Origin: Roseivirga pacifica
GTDB lineage: Bacteria; Bacteroidota; Bacteroidia; Cytophagales; Cyclobacteriaceae
Direction: 5' to 3'
Length of the DNA: 64,000 bases
Assembly: GCF_900111145.1 (NCBI RefSeq)
Contig: NZ_FOIR01000002.1
Span: 186,001-250,000 of the forward strand
Shown: positions 24,651 through 32,149 of the stretch, one piece after another
Numbering within the stretch: the stretch's first letter is position 1
Layout: the number at the start of each line of letters is the position of its first letter
Program-made: the position numbers and the translations under genes
The notes under the pieces: generated by a model
What the model was told of the DNA's origin: nothing
What the model saw: the letters and a program-made list of their open reading frames with translations, nothing else
The model's database searches: none

Positions 24651-26441
24651 ATGAAAGAAGAATGGACTGTTGCCGAGTACTTAAAAGTAAGGCTCGAGCA
24701 GTTAGGCTTAGATAGAATGTTTGGCGTGGCCGGTAATTATACGGCTGCTTTTTTAGACACTATTCTGGCCGATAAAAAATCACCAATTACCATATCTGGT
24801 AACTCCAACGAGCTTTGTGCCGGCTATGCGGCCGATGCCTACGCAAGGCTCAATGGCATTAGCGCATTGTATGTAACCTATAGTGTTGGAGCTTTTAGTT
24901 TGCTCAATACTATTGCTGGCTCTTTTACGGAGCAAGTGCCATTGATTCTGATCAATGGGGCACCTACCAATAAGGAGGATAGTATTGAGAAAAATGCAGG
25001 CTTGCTTTATTCGCATACCACTGGTTATCAGTTTGTAGACATCCATATGTTCAGGCCTATCACGGTAGCTGCCGAGCGTATAACCGATGCAAAACAAGCC
25101 CCGTTTCAGATTGACTCAGCACTAACGGCCATGCTTACAAACAAAAAGCCAGTTTATTTAGAGGTAACCGAAGATGTTTGGCGTGCCGCATGTATGGAAC
25201 CTACCGGAACGCTTTCGTCAGGCAGAGAAGCAATCATTACGGTTTCAGAAACGGAACAGGCTGTAAAAGCTGCGATGGAAATCATTAAGTCAAAGTCGAA
25301 ATCGATCTTTTGGGCTGGCATAGAGCTGCAGCGTTTTGGCCTGCAACAGGAGTTTTTGGACTTGCTTAAAAGTGTAAATGAAGAACATGTTATTCCTGGC
25401 GAAGAAATTCATTTTGTTACCTCAGCGCTTTCAAAATCGGTGATTTCAGAAGACAATGAGTATTTCGAAGGTTGTGTAACCCTCAACAAGGAGAAAATAA
25501 AAGACTTGGTAGGAGATGACGGTTGTCTTATAGGCATTGGCGCCTGGACAATCGGCAAAGATACTGGCAACCAAAACATCAGGAGTGCCAGTACTATTTT
25601 GGCCTCTCACGATAGCGTATTGGTAGGTGCCGAATATTTTCCAAGAGTTACATTAGCCAGTTTTATTGAGCAGTTGAAACAGGCCTTGGCGCAATTGGCT
25701 GCCGAACGTAGCCTTCAATTAAAAGGCCTGCGCATGGGCAGTAAGTTACCGCTACTTCAGGGCTATGCTTATAAAGAAGAAAAGCTTACGTACGACCTGT
25801 TCTTCAAATCATTGGAAGATTGGATTACTAAAGATGATGTATTAATTGTTGATGCAGGCTTTCCATTAATAGGTGCGCAGAGTGTGAAAATTCCGGCAAG
25901 GAATGGTTTTGTGGCACAAGCTGCTTGGTTGGCTATAGGCTATTCTGTGGCGGCAGCAACGGGGGTTAAATGCGCTCAGCCCGATAAACGTGCCATAGTA
26001 GCTGTGGGCGATGGTGCTTTTCACGAAACCTGCCAAGCTGTGGCCGATCACCATGCCTATGGACAGAACACTGTAGTGTTCGTTTTGGCGAATGGAATTT
26101 ATGGTATTGAGCAAGAAATTGTTAACCCAAATCCGTTTAGAGAGCCTCCAATTGAGTACAAAGATGAGTTGTTGGATTCTGTTTATCCCTACAATGACTT
26201 GCCTGCTTGGAAGTACGATAAACTTACCGATGCATTTGGTGGTAAGGGGCGCAAAGCGAATACAGTAGAAGATCTACTGAAAATATTCGATGAGATAAGA
26301 AAGAGCCCTGATGACAATTTTGTAGTGGAAATCACCATTCCAAAAACGAATGTTCCATCTTCCATTTTGTCAAAACTGAATTCGGAAGTAGGGGAAGATG
26401 AAATTGAAAATCCACATTGGCCTCCGGCTGGTAAATTCTAA
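24651..26441 (+). CDS. Thiamine-diphosphate-dependent 2-oxo acid decarboxylase
   Basis: A 596-residue enzyme with the three domains of the pyruvate/indolepyruvate decarboxylase family. The N-terminal part starts VAEYLKVRLEQLGLDRMFGV and has the cofactor-activating Glu in NSNELCAGYAADAYAR. The ThDP-Mg motif is VAVGDGAFHETCQAVADHHA with FVLANGIYGIEQE. In pyruvate decarboxylases two adjacent His follow the region around residue 113; here the corresponding stretch is LLYSHTTGYQ, with only one. Its likely role is to decarboxylate the keto acid formed by the nearby amine oxidase. Acetolactate synthase is excluded by the N-terminal motif pattern. Confidence 0.85.
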   Translation: MKEEWTVAEYLKVRLEQLGLDRMFGVAGNYTAAFLDTILADKKSPITISGNSNELCAGYAADAYARLNGISALYVTYSVGAFSLLNTIAGSFTEQVPLILINGAPTNKEDSIEKNAGLLYSHTTGYQFVDIHMFRPITVAAERITDAKQAPFQIDSALTAMLTNKKPVYLEVTEDVWRAACMEPTGTLSSGREAIITVSETEQAVKAAMEIIKSKSKSIFWAGIELQRFGLQQEFLDLLKSVNEEHVIPGEEIHFVTSALSKSVISEDNEYFEGCVTLNKEKIKDLVGDDGCLIGIGAWTIGKDTGNQNIRSASTILASHDSVLVGAEYFPRVTLASFIEQLKQALAQLAAERSLQLKGLRMGSKLPLLQGYAYKEEKLTYDLFFKSLEDWITKDDVLIVDAGFPLIGAQSVKIPARNGFVAQAAWLAIGYSVAAATGVKCAQPDKRAIVAVGDGAFHETCQAVADHHAYGQNTVVFVLANGIYGIEQEIVNPNPFREPPIEYKDELLDSVYPYNDLPAWKYDKLTDAFGGKGRKANTVEDLLKIFDEIRKSPDDNFVVEITIPKTNVPSSILSKLNSEVGEDEIENPHWPPAGKF

Positions 26442-26561
26442 CCAAGGCATAAAGTTAATTAGGAATGGAAGCGAGGGCCTTTTGCAGAAATGCGATAGAG
26501 CTAAGTGCTTAACCAGACCTGATGTTTAAATAGTGGTATAGCTGCTAGATTACTTAGTTGT

Positions 26562-26595
26562 AAATCCGATGGCCTTTGGTTATCGGATTTTTGTT
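26562..26595 (+). terminator. Intrinsic terminator after the decarboxylase gene
   Basis: AAATCCGAT (26562-26570) pairs perfectly with ATCGGATTT (26582-26590) and a T-run follows. It separates the decarboxylase from the MoaD-like gene. Confidence 0.85.
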
Positions 26596-26643
26596 TGTAT
26601 CCTAAAGCGTAGATAATTCGTTTAGAATCTATATTTTTAATTT

Positions 26644-26916
26644 ATGGCGACCGTAAAATTCACTTCAAATCTTAAGCGTTTTTACCCAGACTTAAAGCCA
26701 ATTGTGGTTAATGGTAAAACTGTTGCAGAGGCTTTGGAGGAAATTGAATCAAACTTCTCAGGACTTAAAGACTACATAGTAGATGAAAATGGCAGCCTGA
26801 GAAAGCACGTTAATATTTTTATTGGAAACAACTTAGTTAAAGACCGAGAACGCCTTAAAGATAGTTTGAGCGAGGGGGATGAAATGTATGTGATGCAGGC
26901 GCTTTCTGGTGGATAA
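26644..26916 (+). CDS. MoaD/ThiS-like ubiquitin-fold sulfur carrier
   Basis: A 90-residue protein of beta-grasp type: VKFTSNLKRFYPD, then VNGKTVAEALEEIESNFSGLKDYI, HVNIFIGNN, and the end MYVMQALSGG. The Gly-Gly C-terminus is the site that is adenylated and thiocarboxylated in MoaD, ThiS and related carriers. The Moco genes at 10015-13801 include no moaD, so this could supply it, but the tight pairing with a propeller gene 30 bases downstream suggests a separate carrier system. No E1-like MoeB/ThiF is in the window. Confidence 0.85.
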   Translation: MATVKFTSNLKRFYPDLKPIVVNGKTVAEALEEIESNFSGLKDYIVDENGSLRKHVNIFIGNNLVKDRERLKDSLSEGDEMYVMQALSGG

Positions 26917-26946
26917 CCGCAAGTATCATCATTCAACAAACTCATC

Positions 26947-28038
26947 ATGGCTCAAGAATTATTATTGCTCGGTACCCGCAAAGGGCTGGTAGTATTCAAA
27001 AAAAACGCACAAGGCGAATTCACTTATCACAAAACCGATTTTTTAGGAGTACCCGTAACTATTGCTACCATAGACCATAACACGGGCTATTGGTGGGCAT
27101 TGCTTGACCATGGGCACTGGGGTACCAAAATTCATCGATCTAAAGACGGTGTGAAATGGGAGGAACTCGAAGCTCCAAAATACCCCGAAGACGAAGAGGT
27201 TAAGGATGGTGTACCTGCTGCTACAAAACTGCTATGGGCATTTTCTTCTGGAGGACAGGATCAGCCAGGAACAATCTATATTGGTACTGAACCAGGTGGT
27301 TTGTTTAAGAGCACCGATAATGGCGATACTTTTGAATTGAATCGAGGTTTATGGGATCATCCTTCCAGAAAAGAGCAGTGGTTTGGTGGCGGCAGAGACC
27401 AACCGGGTATTCATAGTATTTTGGTAGACCCTGCAAATTCTGACCATATATATGTAGCGATTAGCTGTGCAGGCACTTTCGAGACCAAAGATGGTGGTGC
27501 AACATGGCATCCTCAAAACAAAGGGCTGCAAGCTGAGTTTTTACCCGATCCGAATTCGGAAATTGGTCAAGATCCACATCTTGTAGATTGGTGTGCAGCC
27601 GACCCGTCAGTAATGTGGCAGCAGAATCATTGCGGTATTTATCGTTCGGCCGATGCCGGGAAAAGCTGGATAGACATTTCTGAGAAGGAAGGTGTGGCCA
27701 ACTTTGGCTTTGCCATAGCTGCTCACGCCACTAATCCTGAGGTGGCTTGGGTGGTACCCGGTATAAGCGATATGGTGCGCGTGGCGGTTGATCAATCACT
27801 ATGCGTTTGCCGTACCGATGATGGAGGCAAAACTTGGAAAACCTTCTCAGAAGGGCTTCCGCAGGCATCTGCTTTCGATATTACCTACCGCCATGCCTTA
27901 GATGTTAATGGAGATTCCGTGGCCTTTGGAACTACAACCGGTAACCTTTACCTGTCTAATGATGCAGGAGAGAGTTGGAAGGCACTCAGTAACAATCTTC
28001 CGATGATACACAGTGTGGAGTTTCATACAATTGACTAA
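26947..28038 (+). CDS. BNR-repeat beta-propeller protein paired with a MoaD-like carrier
   Basis: A 363-residue paralogue of the protein at 10015. The Asp-box blades are STDNGDTF, TKDGGATW, SADAGKSW, TDDGGKTW and SNDAGESW. Conserved blocks shared by both are HWGTKIHRS, HPSR with GGG, AISCAGTF and WQQNHCGIYRS. There is no signal peptide. It follows the MoaD-like gene by 30 bases. The same arrangement of a small Gly-Gly carrier and this propeller is known to me from other phyla without an assigned function. Labels such as sialidase or glycosyl hydrolase are probably misleading because the sialidase catalytic residues are not evident. Confidence 0.8.
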   Translation: MAQELLLLGTRKGLVVFKKNAQGEFTYHKTDFLGVPVTIATIDHNTGYWWALLDHGHWGTKIHRSKDGVKWEELEAPKYPEDEEVKDGVPAATKLLWAFSSGGQDQPGTIYIGTEPGGLFKSTDNGDTFELNRGLWDHPSRKEQWFGGGRDQPGIHSILVDPANSDHIYVAISCAGTFETKDGGATWHPQNKGLQAEFLPDPNSEIGQDPHLVDWCAADPSVMWQQNHCGIYRSADAGKSWIDISEKEGVANFGFAIAAHATNPEVAWVVPGISDMVRVAVDQSLCVCRTDDGGKTWKTFSEGLPQASAFDITYRHALDVNGDSVAFGTTTGNLYLSNDAGESWKALSNNLPMIHSVEFHTID

Positions 28039-28103
28039 TTGGTAGTTGGTTGATTTTAAGCTGATTAAATGCTATCTTTTCTTCTCATCAACAAATAAAT
28101 ATT

Positions 28104-28232
28104 ATGGGAAGAGGTGATAAGAAAACCCGCAAAGGAAAAATATCAAAAGGTACATTTGGAGTGCTAAGACCGCACAAGAAGAAAAAATCTGTGGTAGACA
28201 GTGCTCCGAAAAAGAAAAAGAAGAAAGCCTAG
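28104..28232 (+). CDS. 30S ribosomal protein THX
   Basis: A 42-residue very basic protein beginning MGRGDKKTRKGKISKG and continuing TFGVLRPHKKKK, the THX family signature (MGKGDxKTxKGKI...GxYGxxRP). THX sits in the head of the 30S subunit. The gene is too short for usual length cut-offs but the match is clear from the first codon to the Lys-rich tail. Upstream, TTG (28045) and TATCTTTT (28072-28079), one mismatch from the -7 box, are a likely promoter. Its stop overlaps the end of the convergent patatin gene by four bases. Confidence 0.92.
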   Translation: MGRGDKKTRKGKISKGTFGVLRPHKKKKSVVDSAPKKKKKKA

Positions 28233-30496
28233 TACCAATAACCGATATTGATCCCTGTGGTCCATTGTCCCGTTCTTTCCGTTTTACCAAGGTTTAGGAA
28301 AACGGGACCCAAAATGGACTTAAACCCAATTCCTATTCCACCACCAATTAAGTTTGTAGCCCCGTAGAAGATGTTTGAATCTTCATGGTTAGGATCAATT
28401 AGAGATGATGGGGCGCTACTATCCACATAGTTTAGCATAAACATTAACACGAGTTTATCAATTGGTTCGGTTTGGAAGCCAAACTGGCCTAGCGCATAAT
28501 TGCTTACCTGGAATTGGTAGAAGTTGGCGCCCCAAAATGCGGTGGTAAATGGATAGTTGTTATAGAAACCACCAATTCCAATTTCCCTATTTAAGCCCGA
28601 ATCTTCTGTGTCTGCATAGCTGAGTTCTCCCTTTAGAATGAAATTCGATCTGTGGCTAATGGGTAAATACCAATCTGCCTTTAGCCTGAAATGCCAATAT
28701 GATTCTGTTGCGAGTGTATTGCGTATAGATTCTTCAATTTCTGGAGTAGTGTCAACAGTCAGTTCAAAATCCGTTATGTTTTCGAAAGCGTAACCAGCTT
28801 CGAAGGATAGGTTGAAGCCAGCAGTTGGTAAAACAGCTTTGTTCAATGTGTTTCTTTTGGCAAAAACTGATAGCATGGCTGTTTCATTGGTAATCTTTTT
28901 AATTACGTTCAAAGACTCCGAAACTTTTGGTTTTGCACGGTTGATGAAATAGTCCAACCTGGTTCCAATCGTAGCTTTGGAGTTGTGCGTAGTTTGAAAG
29001 CTGATATACGGATCATTTCTTACACTGCTCAAAGTGGCAATTTCGTTACCTTCATCATAAAGTGGGATTTCGCTTTTCAGAGCATTGTAGCCTGCATTAA
29101 TGGCCGTTCGTTGTCGCTTACCTAAGTACTTCAGCAAGTTGATATCTGCCCTAAAGTTTTCTGCCAAATCGAACTCAAAGATCAATCGAGAGTTTTTCAT
29201 AAAGGTATTTCGTGCAGTTACATTCAGATTGATTCCTGCTTTTACTTCATTGTTATAATGGAGTGCACCTTTTAGAAAAACAGCAGGCTTTTCTTCCACT
29301 TTTATCCTTAAATCGTAGGTGTTGTTGGCCAAAGGCAGTATTTCAAAATCAACTTTAGCAAAGTATTGCGTACCGTAAACCTGATTAATGGCCTCGTCTA
29401 TTTGGGCTAGTGAAACAGGCTCGCTATCATCAAAACCGAGTCGACCTAGAATAAATTGCTTCGAAATATCCTGATTACCCACTACTTCAATCTCACTAAA
29501 GTCATATTGCTGTTGGGCAATCAACTTTTGAGGCGTTTTGAACTGCTTACCAAGATTGGTTAAGGAATCGTAGAGCCTATCAAGCTGTGGTTTCATCTGT
29601 TCGCCAATCAATTCTCCTCGGTGAATGATTGAGTCTGATGAGGTGAAATCCGATGCGCTGTAGCCATCTAGGTCTGGCTCTAAATAAAGGTCAACCAGTT
29701 CTGTTTGCGCACGGGAGTCATAGGCACTTAGCACCCAGCTCGACTGAAAGAGAATGTCTACCATTGTGGAGAGGTCTTCTTTTTTGTCGAGATCAGTACT
29801 TACAAAAACGCCAATCACAATGTCTGCGCCCATATCTATTACCTCCTGAACCGGGAAATTTCTCACAAGACCACCGTCAACCAATAGCTTCCCGTCAATT
29901 TCAACAGGCGTAAACACTGAAGGAATGGCCATACTAGCACGCATGGCCTCGGTAAGCGAACCATCGGAAAGTGTCACGCTTTTGCCTGTTTCAATATCGG
30001 TGGCCACGGCACGGTAAGGTATAGGCAACGCATCAAAACTGGTTAAACCGTGCGAGCCTCTGGTTAAAGTTGAAAAGAGCTTGTATAGATTTTGCCCACC
30101 AATTATGCCCTTTGGCAGCTGTGGGGAAGTGCCTTTCATGGGCAGCTCTAGAATATACCTTCCAAAATAGTCTTTCTCTTCAATGGCCACATCTTGAAAG
30201 GATATGTCGTTTGAAAGCAGCATTGACCAATCAGCTGTTTTTGCAATTGAATCAATTTCGTGTGCAGAATAACCGAGCGAATAAAGTGCGCCAACTACGG
30301 CTCCCATGCTGGTACCAGTTACATAGTCGGGGTATATTCCGGCTTCTTCCATTTTTTTGAGCACCCCAATATGCGCCATGCCACGAGCACCGCCACCGCT
30401 AAGAACTAAACCAACCTTTGGTGCTGAATTTTGGGCGAAAACGTTTAATGAAAGGAGCAACAGTATACCGGATAGGAGGAGGTTCGTAGCTTTCAT
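28229..30496 (-). CDS. Patatin-like phospholipase with BamA-type barrel
   Basis: A 755-residue protein. After the signal peptide (MKATNLLLSGILLLLSLNVFAQ) comes a patatin domain: SGGGARGMAHIG (oxyanion hole, 34-39), the nucleophile in GTSMG (Ser63) and the catalytic Asp in LLVDGGLVRNFP. A POTRA-like segment (about 335-410, FSEIEVVGNQDISKQFILGR) and a 16-strand-type Omp85 barrel ending in GINIGYWY follow. This is the layout of PlpD-type two-partner exported lipases, with the patatin part exposed or released at the surface. Phospholipase activity is inferred from the intact dyad. Confidence 0.93.
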   Translation of the reverse strand: MKATNLLLSGILLLLSLNVFAQNSAPKVGLVLSGGGARGMAHIGVLKKMEEAGIYPDYVTGTSMGAVVGALYSLGYSAHEIDSIAKTADWSMLLSNDISFQDVAIEEKDYFGRYILELPMKGTSPQLPKGIIGGQNLYKLFSTLTRGSHGLTSFDALPIPYRAVATDIETGKSVTLSDGSLTEAMRASMAIPSVFTPVEIDGKLLVDGGLVRNFPVQEVIDMGADIVIGVFVSTDLDKKEDLSTMVDILFQSSWVLSAYDSRAQTELVDLYLEPDLDGYSASDFTSSDSIIHRGELIGEQMKPQLDRLYDSLTNLGKQFKTPQKLIAQQQYDFSEIEVVGNQDISKQFILGRLGFDDSEPVSLAQIDEAINQVYGTQYFAKVDFEILPLANNTYDLRIKVEEKPAVFLKGALHYNNEVKAGINLNVTARNTFMKNSRLIFEFDLAENFRADINLLKYLGKRQRTAINAGYNALKSEIPLYDEGNEIATLSSVRNDPYISFQTTHNSKATIGTRLDYFINRAKPKVSESLNVIKKITNETAMLSVFAKRNTLNKAVLPTAGFNLSFEAGYAFENITDFELTVDTTPEIEESIRNTLATESYWHFRLKADWYLPISHRSNFILKGELSYADTEDSGLNREIGIGGFYNNYPFTTAFWGANFYQFQVSNYALGQFGFQTEPIDKLVLMFMLNYVDSSAPSSLIDPNHEDSNIFYGATNLIGGGIGIGFKSILGPVFLNLGKTERTGQWTTGINIGYWY

Positions 30497-30813
30497 TGTA
30501 TACTTAGGGCTTCAATCTAAGGTAGGAATTACAAATCATATTTGGTTTCAATTTTGGGTCGCGGGTTCTAGTTACTTTAAGTGGTGTTCACTCATGCTTA
30601 TAGGCATGCTCCGCGCTTTTATGAAAAATAGTTTTGAACGAAATTTTGTGACTAATGATAATTATGAATTGAGAAATGTTTTGCGTTGTTGGGGATTACA
30701 AGGGTAGTTGATTTGTGAAAACTCTAAGACTAAGTTAAAAAACATAGGGCTGTTTGTCAACAGCCCTATGTTTTGTTCTTATAACGTCTGAAGTGTAAAT
30801 ACTAAATTAAAGC
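30497..30813. other. Intergenic region with the patatin promoter and a terminator
   Basis: On the minus strand TACCTTAG (30524-30517) is one mismatch from the TAnnTTTG box and lies 21 bases before the patatin start. The right end carries a strong bidirectional terminator (30739-30774). A plus-strand open frame through 30707 has no protein-like features. Confidence 0.5.
30739..30774 (-). terminator. Bidirectional intrinsic terminator
   Basis: A perfect 16-base stem, AAAACATAGGGCTGTT (30739-30754) against AACAGCCCTATGTTTT (30759-30774), with loop TGTC. T-rich flanks are on both strands. It ends the minus-strand pair at 30814-31754. Confidence 0.92.
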
Positions 30814-31026
30814 CTAGTCCTTTTTCCTGTTTTTCAGGGTTTTTACATATGGAAATAGAAAGTAGAAACTCAACCCCCAAAATACCAGAGAGATTCTTAG
30901 TTCTCGAAAAGCATCACTTGTACTTTTATGATACTGCTCCCAATCAATTAACTTGAATGATATTGTTCCAAGTATTGATAAGCTTATAATAAGAGAAAGT
31001 AGTATCAGTGCTTTAGGTTTCCACAT
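30814..31026 (-). CDS. Small two-helix membrane protein
   Basis: A 70-residue protein from the ATG at 31026 (MWKPKALILLSL). The frame is open for 11 more codons, but these overlap the upstream gene, and this ATG follows its stop by two bases. Two hydrophobic segments (LILLSLIISLSILGTISF and LRISLVFWGLSFYFLFPY) are joined by a short charged loop, and the tail is basic (KNRKKD). No family was recognised. Its placement right behind a lipoprotein with a hydrophobic Cys-bearing end would fit an immunity or partner protein, but this is inference. Confidence 0.65.
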   Translation of the reverse strand: MWKPKALILLSLIISLSILGTISFKLIDWEQYHKSTSDAFRELRISLVFWGLSFYFLFPYVKTLKNRKKD

Positions 31027-31028
31027 AT

Positions 31029-31754
31029 TTAAGCAGTTTTGGACTCGTCTTTTCCACACTGTTCGGCAACTCCTAATGTTGCATTATGAAATAATGCTAT
31101 TGCAAAAATACAGGCAGCCACTGTAGCACAACTGACCATACTTGCTGTGGCTGCTGTTAAGGCTGTTACGGCTAATGCGCATCTCCACCAACTGTTCGTA
31201 GAAGATATGTCACTTGTTATATCCTGAGTTGTTGAACTCGGATATAAATCGGGGTTGGCAAAATGAAGGCTTCTCATGATGTTGGAAAATGCATTACGTT
31301 TATTAAACTCAGATAGGGGCAGGTTTTGTGAAAGGGCTCTTTGTTCAAAGGAATTAATAGCCTCTTCAAAACCAAAGCTCTCTGCTTCTAAAATAAATAA
31401 TTGAGTTTCCTCTATATCTGATTGTGACATCCATTTGTTGTTAAGTGCAACTTCAAATATTTTATCAGGGTTTGAACCTGCAAGTTCAAAAACTCGGTCG
31501 TCAAAGGTTAAATCTGTTCCAAATTGATTATTTATTTGAAACAAGAGTTGTTTTTGCTTGTCCAATGGCGAGGTGTCTTCGTTAAACTGTATGGCCTGAA
31601 TCTGGTCCAACTTCTGTTTAAAGAGATTAAACGCTTCATGATCAAAAGTATTAACATTTGTTGTCTCTATTGTTTCCTTACATGAAGCTATTGCAATTAG
31701 AAGAATTAGGACATAAGCTACATAAGGGGGACGGATGTGTGTTGTAATTTTCAT
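31029..31754 (-). CDS. Lipoprotein with Ala-rich hydrophobic Cys-bearing C-terminus
   Basis: The 241-residue protein has a lipoprotein signal (VLILLIAIASCKET, lipid-bearing Cys near 25). The middle is acidic and helical. The C-terminal 55 residues differ in kind: SWWRCALAVTALTAATASMV, then SCATVAACIFAIALFHNATL and EQCGKDE, with four Cys and long Ala-rich hydrophobic runs. Such tails occur in peptide precursors as well as in membrane-inserting proteins. I do not recognise the family. The gene and its small neighbour look AT-rich compared with those around them. Confidence 0.7.
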   Translation of the reverse strand: MKITTHIRPPYVAYVLILLIAIASCKETIETTNVNTFDHEAFNLFKQKLDQIQAIQFNEDTSPLDKQKQLLFQINNQFGTDLTFDDRVFELAGSNPDKIFEVALNNKWMSQSDIEETQLFILEAESFGFEEAINSFEQRALSQNLPLSEFNKRNAFSNIMRSLHFANPDLYPSSTTQDITSDISSTNSWWRCALAVTALTAATASMVSCATVAACIFAIALFHNATLGVAEQCGKDESKTA

Positions 31755-32149
31755 AGTTTTTTTTGTTATAATATACTTTAAATGGATGTGATTTCCAAGT
31801 ATATGTATGTGTAAATTAAGTATTCTACTATGGGTGTTCAGCGTGGGAACTTTAGGACTGAATACATATATGTGTTTCTACTTGACTATTTATTCATGTC
31901 CCTAAACTCTGGTTTAGAGTTCGGTTTTAGGTTAATAATGGTAGGTTGCTTTACATTATTAGTGGTTTACCAAAATAAAGTGAGTTTTAGCATGTCATAA
32001 TATTTCGAATCATTTTTGGATACATTTTACCCTTTACGATATTTTGTTTTGAATAAAATGATAGAATCAACTCAAAATAAAATATTACAATTCGTGAGTA
32101 AGGCCATATATTCTCTCTACCTTTGTAATTCATTATTAATTCCTGTTTT
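31755..32149. other. AT-rich intergenic region with the helicase promoter
   Basis: A very AT-rich stretch separates the divergent lipoprotein and helicase genes. The only clear signal is TACCTTTG at 32118-32125. No gene or hairpin is evident in the rest. Confidence 0.6.
32118..32125 (+). promoter_or_regulatory. -7 box TACCTTTG of the DeaD-type gene
   Basis: A perfect match to the Bacteroidota -7 element TAnnTTTG, 24 bases before the TTG start. The -33 TTG element is not clear. The leader would be about 18 bases. Confidence 0.65.

Noticed and set aside
30357-30707. 116-codon plus-strand frame at the patatin 5' end
   Set aside because: It overlaps the signal peptide region of the patatin gene on the other strand and reads as random sequence.
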